Below, in pieces: positions 56,910 to 64,000 of a stretch of DNA of 64,000 nt (its first letter is position 1; the number at the start of each line of letters is the position of its first letter). The translations under genes and the position numbers were made by a program. Under the pieces are notes generated by a model that was not told where the DNA came from, ran no database searches, and saw only the letters and a list, made by a program, of their open reading frames with translations. This DNA comes from an uncultured Eubacterium sp. Lineage in GTDB: Bacteria > Bacillota > Clostridia > Lachnospirales > Lachnospiraceae. The stretch lies in the NCBI RefSeq assembly GCF_934295145.1, contig NZ_CAKRAS010000008.1:1-64000 (forward strand), given 5' to 3'.

Positions 56910-57030
56910 ATTTTTCTGTTTACTGATAAAATGTACATTAAGATTTTCCCGTTCTTCTGTTCACCGATACAATGGACATTAAGATTTTTCCCATTTTTCT
57001 GTTTATCGATAAAATGTACGTTACGATCTC
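56910..57030. repeat. 41-42 bp imperfect tandem repeat, three units
   Basis: Units start at 56910, 56951 and 56993. The shared core is TCTGTTTAYYGATAAAATGT followed by ACATTAAGATTTTTCCC, with the middle unit the most diverged and the last losing similarity after its first 30 bases. It fills much of the 334-base gap between the tRNA-Arg promoter and aroK; the rest of that gap shows only a small A/T hairpin (56893-56910) and no gene I can support. Confidence 0.8.
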
Positions 57031-57077
57031 ATCACATGATTTCATCTTCTTACAAAATTTGTATAACGAAATAAGAT

Positions 57078-57587
57078 TTAATTCTGGCTGATTTTCAGGA
57101 TTTCGTCCGCAATCTCCTGCGGAGTCTTTCCATCTGTGACTACTTGAACGTCACATGCATTCGCATATAACTCGCGGCGTTTTTCCATCAGAGATGCAAT
57201 GTGCTCCACGTTCATATTTCCATTCAGCAACGGACGATCTGTACTGTTTTTGACACGTTCATAAACAGTCTCTGGTGTTGCAGTCAGCAACACGATTCTG
57301 CCGCTCTCTTTCATCATTTGTGTATTCTTGTCACGCAAAACTGCTCCGCCACCGCAGGACACAATTGCCGGCGCATAGCCCGCAATCTCGCGAACTGCAT
57401 CTGTCTCACGGTCTCTGAAATATGTCTCACCATATTTTTCGAACATATCATTGATGGACATACCGTTTTTTCCCACGATCCAGGCATCCATATCAATCTC
57501 TTCTGCCTGTGTCAGCTGCTGCAGTTTATGTGAAATTGTCGTCTTGCCGGTTCCCATGAAACCGATCAGATAAATATGCTGTTTCAT
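57078..57587 (-). CDS. aroK: Shikimate kinase
   Basis: A 169-residue NMP-kinase-fold enzyme that phosphorylates shikimate. The Walker A loop is GFMGTGKTT at residues 9-17; the substrate-binding part has EEIDMDAWI, FRDRETDAV and SCGGGAVLR; the lid has NSTDRPLLNG. It overlaps the stop of aroD by four bases, so the pair is translationally coupled. Full length. Confidence 0.95.
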   Translation of the reverse strand: MKQHIYLIGFMGTGKTTISHKLQQLTQAEEIDMDAWIVGKNGMSINDMFEKYGETYFRDRETDAVREIAGYAPAIVSCGGGAVLRDKNTQMMKESGRIVLLTATPETVYERVKNSTDRPLLNGNMNVEHIASLMEKRRELYANACDVQVVTDGKTPQEIADEILKISQN

Positions 57588-58363
57588 GCCTGTTCCTCCT
57601 GTGCCATACCTTTATGGATGATATCTAAAATGTCTCCAAGCTGTCCCGCCTGGATCTGTCCCGGTGCGGAAGTCTCTCCCACAGCCCCGAAAGTAATGCA
57701 GGAACCGAAAATTTCTCCCGCCATACGGCTCACAACGCCAAGTGCACCCATAGACATGGTCACAACCGGCAGCGTCGGATATTTCTGTTTGATGTCATTT
57801 GTCAGTTTTAAGATGCGTACCACATCATCTGCATTTTGTGGCATCACTGCAAGTTTCGCAACATCTGCACCGCCCTGCTGCATCTGCTCCATCAGCATGC
57901 GAAGGATACGGTCATCCGGTGTTCCGTCAAAATCATGATGGGACGCAATGACACGCACACCCATGCGCTGAAACCGCCGGATCTCTTTTTCCGGTTTTGT
58001 AGCCTCAAAAAACTCCAGATCAATGAGATCCACGCATCCGCTTTTTGCCGCCGTCTCATTCAGTTTCAGGATTTTCCATTCCTCCATGCGCCGGCTGCCG
58101 CCCTGCTGTTTGGTACGGAATGTAAATAAAAATACGGCATGTTCCACATATTCGCGTACCGCCTGCAGCACTTCCCGCACGGTATCCACGTTATCTGCCT
58201 CGGCAAAACAGTCCACTCTCCATTCAATCATCTGGACTTTCTGTTCTGTCAGTTTTTTGATCTGTTCTATCACTGCTTCTTTTTCGGCTGCGACTACCGG
58301 CACACAAATCACCGGTCTGCCGTCTCCGATTCGAATTCCCTTTATTTCAAATGCGTTCTGCAT
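57584..58363 (-). CDS. aroD: Type I 3-dehydroquinate dehydratase
   Basis: A 259-residue TIM-barrel enzyme that forms 3-dehydroshikimate through a Schiff base. The catalytic pair is His in VIASHHDFDGTP and Lys in GADVAKLAVMPQ; the substrate arginine lies in VEWRVDCF-type sequence (MIEWRVDCFAEADN). I start at the ATG at 58363 because AGGAGG lies 5 bases upstream; the eight-codon longer frame places that site inside the gene. It is divergent from aroE across a 144-base promoter region. Confidence 0.95.
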   Translation of the reverse strand: MQNAFEIKGIRIGDGRPVICVPVVAAEKEAVIEQIKKLTEQKVQMIEWRVDCFAEADNVDTVREVLQAVREYVEHAVFLFTFRTKQQGGSRRMEEWKILKLNETAAKSGCVDLIDLEFFEATKPEKEIRRFQRMGVRVIASHHDFDGTPDDRILRMLMEQMQQGGADVAKLAVMPQNADDVVRILKLTNDIKQKYPTLPVVTMSMGALGVVSRMAGEIFGSCITFGAVGETSAPGQIQAGQLGDILDIIHKGMAQEEQA

Positions 58364-58398
58364 ATATACCTCCTGTCTGCCTTGCACTCATTGTTGCT

Positions 58399-58404
58399 AT
58401 TGTA
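58399..58404 (-). promoter_or_regulatory. Candidate extended -10 of aroD-aroK
   Basis: TG-C-TACAAT on the minus strand, 36 bases before the aroD start, looks like an extended -10; no good -35 is present. Confidence 0.45.
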
Positions 58405-58445
58405 GCATATTTTTTCCAAATGAGGAACCGAAACCCCGCAAGACA

Positions 58446-58474
58446 TTGACTTTTTTTATAAAAACACCTATCAT
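58446..58474 (+). promoter_or_regulatory. Promoter of aroE
   Basis: TTGACT (58446-58451), a 17-base spacer and TATCAT (58469-58474), about 34 bases before the aroE start codon. Confidence 0.7.
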
Positions 58475-58507
58475 AAGACCATAAAAGTTTAAGGTAGGGA
58501 ATAAATT

Positions 58508-59377
58508 ATGGAAATTACCGGAAGAACAATGTTAACAGGATTGATTGGAACTCCTGTAAAACACAGTATTTCGCCGCAGATGCATAACGAAGCATTCCGC
58601 CAGCTAAATCTTGATTATGTTTATCTGGCTTTTGATCTGGCTGATTCAGATCTTGAAACCGCTGTCCGCGGTCTGCAGTCTCTGGGAGCAAAAGGCTTTA
58701 ATGTCACCATGCCATACAAAGTTCAGATTGTAAAATATATGGACGAGCTGACCCCGGCTTCCCAGATTGCACAGGCCTGCAATACCGTGATCGCAAAAGA
58801 CGGCAAACTGATCGGCCACACCACAGACGGTATCGGCTTTATGGAATCTGTTGCAGATGCCGGTCACAACATCATTGGCAAAAAAATGACGGTACTGGGT
58901 GCAGGCGGTGCTGCTACCGCAATCTGTACACAGGCTGCACTGGACGGTGTCTCCGACATCGACATATTCCAGATGAAAGCATTTACCGAAGAATATGAGC
59001 GCGCACTTGCTTTCGCAGAACGTGTCCGTCAGCATACCTCCTGCAATATCAACGTTTATGATTTTGCAGACACCGAACAGATGAGAAAGAGCATTTCCGA
59101 AAGTGCCATTTTAACCAATGCGACAAACGTTGGTATGGCACCGCACGAAGATCAGTGCCCGATCCCGGACGCTTCCATGCTGTTCCCGGAACTGATCGTC
59201 TGCGATATCATCTATAATCCGATGAAGACAAAATTGTATCAGATGGCAGAAGCTGCAGGCTGTCAAGTATTTAACGGCACTTATATGCTGCTCTTCCAGG
59301 GTGCTGCTTCCTTTGAGTGCTGGACCGGAGAGAAAATGCCGATTGAAGTCATCCGTGAGAAATATTTTAAAAATTAA
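58508..59377 (+). CDS. aroE: Shikimate dehydrogenase
   Basis: A 289-residue NADPH-dependent enzyme reducing 3-dehydroshikimate to shikimate. The substrate site has GTPVKHSISPQMHNEAF and NVTMPYK; the nucleotide motif is VLGAGGAATAICTQAA near residue 130; the C-terminal NGTYMLLFQGAASFECWTG is the helix that closes the active site. It may also act on quinate, as some paralogues do. AAGG-TAGGG precedes the ATG. It is followed by the DAHP synthase gene on the same strand after 74 bases. Confidence 0.94.
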   Translation: MEITGRTMLTGLIGTPVKHSISPQMHNEAFRQLNLDYVYLAFDLADSDLETAVRGLQSLGAKGFNVTMPYKVQIVKYMDELTPASQIAQACNTVIAKDGKLIGHTTDGIGFMESVADAGHNIIGKKMTVLGAGGAATAICTQAALDGVSDIDIFQMKAFTEEYERALAFAERVRQHTSCNINVYDFADTEQMRKSISESAILTNATNVGMAPHEDQCPIPDASMLFPELIVCDIIYNPMKTKLYQMAEAAGCQVFNGTYMLLFQGAASFECWTGEKMPIEVIREKYFKN

Positions 59378-59451
59378 CACATTTTGAGGAAATACAAAAC
59401 CCGACATTTTGTTTAAAGAAATATACAAACAGATTGGAGTAACACAAACAA

Positions 59452-60483
59452 ATGAGTTTTTCATATTTAAAAGAATTACCGACACCGGAAGAGATCAAAA
59501 AATCTTATCCGTTAACCGAGGATTGTAAAAAAATCAAACAGGAGCGTGATGCAGAGATCGGCCGTGTACTGCGCGGTGAATCCGACAAATTCCTTGTGAT
59601 CATCGGTCCGTGTTCTGCTGACAAGGAAGAGCCGGTTATGGATTACATCCACCGTCTTGCCAAAGTCAACGAGCAGACAAAAGACAAATTAATCCTGATT
59701 CCGCGTATCTATACAAACAAACCGAGAACAACCGGTGAGGGATACAAAGGAATTGCCACCCAGCCGGATCCGGAGGCAAAACCGGATATGATCGCCGGTC
59801 TGATCGCCGTTCGTAACCTGCATCTGCGCGCCATCGAGGAAACTGGATTATCCGCAGCAGATGAGATGCTTTACCCTGAAAACTGGGATTACATCAACGA
59901 TCTGCTCTCCTACGTAGCCATCGGTGCCCGTTCCGTTGAGGATCAGCAGCATCGTCTGACCGTCAGCGGTTTTGATGTGGCAAGCGGTATGAAGAATCCG
60001 ACCAGTGGTGACTTCTCCGTTATGCTGAATTCTGTATACGCAGCACAGCATCCACACCACTTTGTACACCGCGGCTGGGAAGTAGACACCACCGGAAACC
60101 CGCTGGCTCACGTTATCCTGCGCGGTGCGGTCAACAAACGTGGCGTTGCCATCCCGAACTACCACTACGAAGATCTGATCCGTTTAAATGAAATGTATGA
60201 AAAAATGGATCTGGTAAACCCGGCCTGCATCGTAGACGCAAACCATTCCAACTCCAACAAAAAATACGAAGAACAGATCCGTATCGTCAAAGAAGTAATG
60301 CACAACCGCAAAGAATCCGGCATTATCAACAATTTGGTAAAAGGTGTGATGATCGAGAGTTACATCTGCCCGGGCAATCAGAAAATTGGTGAGCATATTT
60401 ACGGAAAATCCATCACAGATCCTTGTCTCGGATGGGAAGAATCCGAACAGCTGCTTTATGCGATCGCAGATTCCGTAAAATAA
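59452..60483 (+). CDS. aroF: 3-deoxy-7-phosphoheptulonate (DAHP) synthase, AroG/F type
   Basis: A 343-residue type I-alpha DAHP synthase that condenses phosphoenolpyruvate and erythrose 4-phosphate, the first step of aromatic synthesis. Landmarks are LVIIGPCSADKEEPVMDYIH, PRTTGEGYKG, the metal cysteine/histidine region IIGPCS and the C-terminal VDANHSNSNKKYEEQIRI. An N-terminal extension of about 35 residues, the usual feedback element in this class, is present (LPTPEEIKKSYPLTE). No ACT or chorismate-mutase domain is fused. A hairpin repeat and terminator follow. Confidence 0.95.
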   Translation: MSFSYLKELPTPEEIKKSYPLTEDCKKIKQERDAEIGRVLRGESDKFLVIIGPCSADKEEPVMDYIHRLAKVNEQTKDKLILIPRIYTNKPRTTGEGYKGIATQPDPEAKPDMIAGLIAVRNLHLRAIEETGLSAADEMLYPENWDYINDLLSYVAIGARSVEDQQHRLTVSGFDVASGMKNPTSGDFSVMLNSVYAAQHPHHFVHRGWEVDTTGNPLAHVILRGAVNKRGVAIPNYHYEDLIRLNEMYEKMDLVNPACIVDANHSNSNKKYEEQIRIVKEVMHNRKESGIINNLVKGVMIESYICPGNQKIGEHIYGKSITDPCLGWEESEQLLYAIADSVK

Positions 60484-60485
60484 AA

Positions 60486-60524
60486 GTTGTTTTGATAGGA
60501 AATTCATCGTAATTTCCTATCGAA
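60486..60524. repeat. Dispersed hairpin repeat, copy 3 (short form)
   Basis: GATAGGAAATT (60494-60504) and AATTTCCTATC (60511-60521) form an 11-bp perfect stem around CATCGT, and the flanking TTTGATAG/CTATCGAA nearly extends it. It shares the stem and loop of the copies near the tRNA genes but lacks their GCACGAAGTGC arm. It starts two bases after the aroF stop. Confidence 0.7.
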
Positions 60525-60559
60525 TAAAAAAATATCCATCCACGGATGGATATTTTTTT
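60525..60559. terminator. Bidirectional terminator between aroF and the spoIIM-like gene
   Basis: AATATCCATC and GATGGATATT pair perfectly around CACG, with an A run on one side and seven T on the other. It ends aroF on the plus strand and the convergent minus-strand gene on the other. Confidence 0.85.
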
Positions 60560-60560
60560 A

Positions 60561-61175
60561 CTATCCCATCGCCAGAACTTTCAGGATCCATGGATTGACA
60601 CTGCATTCCAGCCATATTCCAAGCACATAAATCCCGGAATCCAGTAAAACAAGCAGAAGGAAAAGCACCATTTTCCTTTGATTTCCTACTCTCCCCGAAA
60701 TCTGATTTTTTTTATTCCACCGCATATTTCGCCTTTCATCCCACAAAAGAACAAGCAATATATATGCAGTCAGATACAGCAATATCTGTGGAAATCCAGA
60801 GAGCATCATATAAAAAACCCCGAAAAACCCATATCTGCACAGACACGAAGCAAAGACAAAACCAACGGAAAATCCAATCCATCCAATCCAAAAATTTAAA
60901 AACAGTTTTCCCTGTGAAAAATTCCAGATGACCAGAAGCATCCCCCACGGAATGAGCCGCACCGGCAAAATCTGCCACATGATCTCCTTCCAGTTTTGTC
61001 CGGCATTCACCAGATTTTTCAACTGTGTTTCAAACAAATATCCCATCCACAAATTTTCATCCCGCAGCCACAGATTGGCTGCAAATACTCCAAAAAAGAA
61101 ACAGCCAAGAAAAATAACCATGCAGACATGCAGCATAGCTATTTTTCCCGACTGTTTTACGGTTTTCGTTATCAT
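60561..61175 (-). CDS. spoIIM: SpoIIM-like membrane protein
   Basis: A 204-residue protein with about five membrane helices. The order and content of helices, with GCFFFGVFAANLWLRDENLW after the first and FPQILLYLTAYILLVLLWDE later, resemble stage II sporulation protein M, which with SpoIID and SpoIIP drives engulfment of the forespore. Placement next to a nudF-type NUDIX gene matches the Bacillus neighbourhood of spoIIM and yqkG. The sequence is diverged, so the call relies partly on this synteny. Confidence 0.7.
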   Translation of the reverse strand: MITKTVKQSGKIAMLHVCMVIFLGCFFFGVFAANLWLRDENLWMGYLFETQLKNLVNAGQNWKEIMWQILPVRLIPWGMLLVIWNFSQGKLFLNFWIGWIGFSVGFVFASCLCRYGFFGVFYMMLSGFPQILLYLTAYILLVLLWDERRNMRWNKKNQISGRVGNQRKMVLFLLLVLLDSGIYVLGIWLECSVNPWILKVLAMG

Positions 61176-61205
61176 CTGCCCATAACCCTGCTGATTCGCT
61201 TTGTT

Positions 61206-61748
61206 CTAGCGTATGCAGTATTTTCCGTAATATGCCATGATCGCGGCAGCAGTTTTAGAATCCTGAATCTTCTGTGACAAAACCATATCCTTTAACTCCT
61301 CAATGGTATATCTCTCCACTTCGACAAATTCATCTTCATCCAGATGCTGCTGTGTCTTTGTCAGATCTGTGGCCAGATATACATCAATCGTCTCATTACA
61401 GAAAGCCACTGTAGTAGACACGGTGATCAAAAGCTCCAGATTCGCAGCTTTATATCCGGTTTCCTCTTCCAGTTCACGGGCAGCGCAGACAGAAGTTGCT
61501 TCCTCCACACTGTCTCTGGAACCAGCCGGAATTTCCAATGTCTCGCGGTTCAATGCATTCCGGTACTGACGCACCATGAGAATTTTTCCATCCTCCGTCA
61601 CCGGAAGTACCGCTGCAGCCCCTTTGCGATGTGCAATGTAATCCCAGTGCGCGATTTTTCCTGTCGGAGACTGCATGACGTCGTCATACACATCCACAAT
61701 GGCACCTTTATATTTTAAAACACGATCAATTCGCTTCATTTCTTCCAT
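61206..61748 (-). CDS. nudF: NUDIX hydrolase, ADP-ribose pyrophosphatase type
   Basis: A 180-residue enzyme with an intact NUDIX box reading G-x5-E-x7-REL-EEETG (in AARELEEETGYKAANLE). The N-terminal domain-swap strand region and the HWDYIAHRKGAAAVLPVTE lead-in fit the ADP-ribose pyrophosphatase group, which hydrolyses ADP-ribose to AMP and ribose 5-phosphate. GGAGG lies 8 bases before the ATG. It is followed by the spoIIM-like gene after 30 bases and they are probably cotranscribed. Confidence 0.9.
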   Translation of the reverse strand: MEEMKRIDRVLKYKGAIVDVYDDVMQSPTGKIAHWDYIAHRKGAAAVLPVTEDGKILMVRQYRNALNRETLEIPAGSRDSVEEATSVCAARELEEETGYKAANLELLITVSTTVAFCNETIDVYLATDLTKTQQHLDEDEFVEVERYTIEELKDMVLSQKIQDSKTAAAIMAYYGKYCIR

Positions 61749-61898
61749 CCTGCACTCCTCCTGCTCTCATTCCATATCTGATGTGCAGTGATTCTGAGAA
61801 GAATATGTCAGCTACGCTGACTAGAATCACGCACCAAGTCTCACATGCGTTCGACTTGAATTATCCTTCGAATCCTGTTCCAACAGATGTCCTGTTTT

Positions 61899-62396
61899 CT
61901 ATCGGTTATCTATTTTTTCCGGATACAGGTCATGATTTGCCATACGGTTCCATGCCACATCTTCCCATTTTGTGCCCGGTTTCCCATAGTTACAGTACGG
62001 GTCAATGGAAATACCGCCTCTCGGAGTAAATTTTCCCCACACCTCAATGTATTTTGGATCCATCAATTTAATCAGGTCTTTCATGATCACATTCACGCAA
62101 TCCTCATGAAAATCGCCATGATTGCGAAAACTGAACAAATACAGTTTCAGGGATTTACTCTCCACCATACGCTCTCCCGGCACATAGGAAATTGTGATGG
62201 TTGCAAAATCCGGCTGACCTGTGATCGGGCACAGACTGGTAAATTCCGGGCAGTTAAATTTTACAAAATAGTCATTCCCCGGATGTTTGTTTATAAATGT
62301 TTCCAATACTTCCGGTGCATAATCATCCGGATAACGTACATTCTGATTTCCAAGCAGGGATACACCTGCAGTTTCTTCTTTGCTTCTTCCTGTCAT
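61899..62396 (-). CDS. queF: NADPH-dependent preQ0 reductase QueF
   Basis: A 165-residue T-fold enzyme that reduces the nitrile of 7-cyano-7-deazaguanine (preQ0) to preQ1. The thioimide cysteine and the catalytic Asp lie in [13 protein letters not shown]; the QueF signature follows as [17 protein letters not shown]. Length matches the short unimodular (Bacillus-type) form. GAGG precedes the ATG. It follows queC in the operon. The 150-base stretch after it (61749-61898) contains no gene, only small inverted repeats such as GTCAGC/GCTGAC. Confidence 0.95.
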   Translation of the reverse strand: MTGRSKEETAGVSLLGNQNVRYPDDYAPEVLETFINKHPGNDYFVKFNCPEFTSLCPITGQPDFATITISYVPGERMVESKSLKLYLFSFRNHGDFHEDCVNVIMKDLIKLMDPKYIEVWGKFTPRGGISIDPYCNYGKPGTKWEDVAWNRMANHDLYPEKIDNR

Positions 62397-62459
62397 CTCA
62401 TTACCTCACTGAGTTATTCGAATTTGCACAATGTATTTCGCACATCTAATATCCGTCAA

Positions 62460-63146
62460 TTAATCTAACGCCGGATCTTTGACCCCATTTTTTGCAAATG
62501 CAGCAGCACGGTCAATACATGTTCCGCATTTACCACATGGTTTGTCGCCGCCCTCATAACAGCTCCAGGTCAGTTCATACGGAACCTTCAATTCCAGACC
62601 TTTTTTTACCACATCAGCCTTTGTCCAGTTGACAAACGGAGCTTCGATGGTAATCTGATTTCCGCTTCCAAGATAAATGGCCTCTTTCATGGCCTGATTA
62701 AATGCATCAGAACAGTCCGGATAGGCGCTTCCAGCTGCGTCATCACTGTGCGCTCCATAGTAGATCACGTTGCAGTCTTTGGATAATGCAATACTTGCCG
62801 CAGAAGATAAAAATAACCCGTTTCGGAACGGCACATAAGTAGAAACCGGTTTTCCGTCTGTCTTTGTCAGCTGCTCAGCATATGCTTCCTCCGGAATTTC
62901 TTCGGTGGAATGGCTAAGCAGAGAACAGTTGCTGTACTGGAAGATTGCGCCCAGATCCAGATATAAATGTTCTACACCATAATACTCTGCGATTTTTCTG
63001 GAAGCCTCGATTTCCTTCTCATGCTTCTGTCCGTAAGATACAGACAGTGCAATCACATTTTCTTTTCCGTATTTATCAATTGCAAGTCCAAGGCAGGTTG
63101 TAGAATCCACGCCGCCACTGAACAATACCAGTGCTTTTTCTGCCAT
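62460..63146 (-). CDS. queC: 7-cyano-7-deazaguanine synthase QueC
   Basis: A 228-residue ATP-dependent enzyme converting 7-carboxy-7-deazaguanine to preQ0. The PP-loop is LVLFSGGVDSTTCLGLA at residues 6-22, and the zinc site is the C-terminal SCYEGGDKPCGKCGTCIDR with four cysteines. Full length. AAGGAGA lies before the ATG. Between folE and queF in one minus-strand unit. Confidence 0.96.
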   Translation of the reverse strand: MAEKALVLFSGGVDSTTCLGLAIDKYGKENVIALSVSYGQKHEKEIEASRKIAEYYGVEHLYLDLGAIFQYSNCSLLSHSTEEIPEEAYAEQLTKTDGKPVSTYVPFRNGLFLSSAASIALSKDCNVIYYGAHSDDAAGSAYPDCSDAFNQAMKEAIYLGSGNQITIEAPFVNWTKADVVKKGLELKVPYELTWSCYEGGDKPCGKCGTCIDRAAAFAKNGVKDPALD

Positions 63147-63169
63147 TTTTCATTCTCCTTCTATTACTA

Positions 63170-63748
63170 CTATCGATTTAAACGCATCTGCAGCAGCATA
63201 TCTGTCTGGAAGCGTCCACGCAGTGTTGTCGTATAAGTTTTTGCATCTGTCTTTTTAATTCCACGAGCTGTCATACAGCTGTGGCATCCCTCGATCAGAA
63301 CAGCCACATCCTCAGAACCGGTGATCTCCTGCATGATTTCTGCGATATCGGTTCCGATACGCTCCTGCAGCTGTAGACGTTTGGAAACCATGTCCGCAAT
63401 ACGTGCAATCTTGCTCAGGCCAATAACTTTTCCGTTTGGCACATAAGCTACGGTCACTTTCATATCGTACATCAGCGCCATATGATGCTCGCAGTAACTG
63501 AAGATATCAATGTCTTTTACAATGACAAAATCGCTGTTATCTGAAGAGAATGTCAGATCTTCTTCAAAAGTTTTGTCAAACATCTGTGCAATCTCATGAT
63601 TGGTATAATTCATACCTTCAAATACTTCCTCATACATCCGTGCCACGCGATCCGGTGTATCCTTTAACCCTTCTCTGTCCGGATCATCTCCCAGAGCGAT
63701 CAGAAGTCCACGCACATGCTCACGCACTGCATCTTTATCTATAGCCAT
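63170..63748 (-). CDS. folE: GTP cyclohydrolase I
   Basis: A 192-residue T-fold enzyme that converts GTP to dihydroneopterin triphosphate, the shared entry to folate and to 7-deazaguanine synthesis. The zinc ligands are in [10 protein letters not shown] and [10 protein letters not shown]. In this operon, flanked by queE and queC, it feeds queuosine; folate use is also possible. AGAGAGG precedes the ATG. The queD gene expected between folE and queE products is not seen inside the window. Confidence 0.95.
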   Translation of the reverse strand: MAIDKDAVREHVRGLLIALGDDPDREGLKDTPDRVARMYEEVFEGMNYTNHEIAQMFDKTFEEDLTFSSDNSDFVIVKDIDIFSYCEHHMALMYDMKVTVAYVPNGKVIGLSKIARIADMVSKRLQLQERIGTDIAEIMQEITGSEDVAVLIEGCHSCMTARGIKKTDAKTYTTTLRGRFQTDMLLQMRLNR

Positions 63749-63765
63749 CTTTCATCCTCTCTTTC

Positions 63766-64000
63766 TTATACGCCACGCATTTCGCTGTCCCAGATGATCT
63801 TGTGCATCTGCAGCTGCATGTTGACATCATTCATGCGGTTATCCTTCATAAAGTTTACAATATCTTCCAGTACGATCTGTCCGTAAACCGGGCTTAAGTA
63901 CACATGACATTTCTCTGTCAGATCATAGGTACGGATCACATCCCGCGCACGGCAAAGATCCGTGTAATCTTTTACTACAAATTTAACGGTATCCTGCTGG
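63766..64000 (-). CDS. queE: 7-carboxy-7-deazaguanine synthase QueE, C-terminal part
   Basis: The last 78 codons of a gene that runs off the right edge. The visible end includes KFVVKDYTDLCRARDVIRTY, KCHVYLSPVYGQIVLEDIVN and MNDVNMQLQMHKIIWDSEMR, the characteristic C-terminus of the radical-SAM enzyme QueE, which forms the 7-deazaguanine ring. The radical-SAM CxxxCxxC motif lies outside the window. It is first of the visible que genes in transcription order, 17 bases before folE. Confidence 0.9.
   Translation of the reverse strand, partial: QQDTVKFVVKDYTDLCRARDVIRTYDLTEKCHVYLSPVYGQIVLEDIVNFMKDNRMNDVNMQLQMHKIIWDSEMRGV

Noticed and set aside
56910..57030. The tandem array as a small CRISPR
   Set aside because: Units are contiguous and imperfect with no unique spacers, and no cas genes are present.
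56892..57074. A 60-codon plus-strand frame
   Set aside because: It consists almost wholly of the 41-42 bp tandem repeat, has no ribosome site and varies at protein level as noncoding DNA would.

Overview
The window reads as chromosomal DNA of a spore-forming, moderately AT-rich anaerobic Firmicute of the Clostridia, most likely a Lachnospiraceae member. The evidence is the clostridial order of the asp23-nusB-xseAB-ispA-dxs-tlyA-nadK-argR-recN operon, the sporulation genes spo0A, spoIVB and a spoIIM-like gene, strong AGGAGG ribosome binding sites, and QueH in place of QueG. Genus cannot be fixed from the sequence alone. I see no insertion sequence, prophage, CRISPR array or rRNA.

Left part (1-18.6 kb): amino-acid genes asd and argH, the queuosine gene queH, an ABC ATPase/permease pair without a binding protein, a PsiE-like membrane protein, a VOC protein, tRNA-Thr, a DUF5688-like protein, glycogen synthase with a basic C-terminal tail, and spo0A. 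An accessory stretch follows: a His-rich Zn/Cd P-type ATPase, its ArsR-type regulator, a DMT exporter, a sugar acetyltransferase, the selenium pair selD-yedF, and a MATE exporter. In Bacillus spoIVB and spo0A are neighbours; here about 8 kb separates them.

Middle part (18.6-35.4 kb): a minus-strand housekeeping block of spoIVB, recN, argR, nadK, tlyA, dxs, ispA, xseB, xseA, nusB and asp23, then a two-domain chromate transporter, ligA, a pseudouridine synthase, a small helical protein and a membrane protein with a C-terminal SH3 domain.

The most notable region is 35.6-56.3 kb: a continuous minus-strand type IV pilus locus of 13 genes. In transcription order it has a giant 3365-residue prepilin, three minor prepilins (one lacking Glu5), two paralogous major pilins, a pilin-like protein without a cleavage site, prepilin peptidase, PilC, a PilM-PilN fusion, PilO, PilB with an MshEN-type N-terminus, and PilT. 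The giant protein starts as a normal prepilin, continues into about 40 GLUG-type beta-helix repeats, and ends in fibronectin-like domains. Its gene comes first in the operon beside the minor pilins, so it is best read as a pilus-tip adhesin delivered by the machine encoded behind it.

Right part (56.4-64 kb): tRNA-Arg, an unexplained 41-42 bp tandem repeat, divergent shikimate genes (aroD-aroK on minus, aroE-aroF on plus), a spoIIM-like gene next to a nudF-like NUDIX gene, and a queuosine precursor operon (queE-folE-queC-queF) running off the right edge. A dispersed hairpin repeat occurs three times, twice in the same arrangement just downstream of a tRNA gene.
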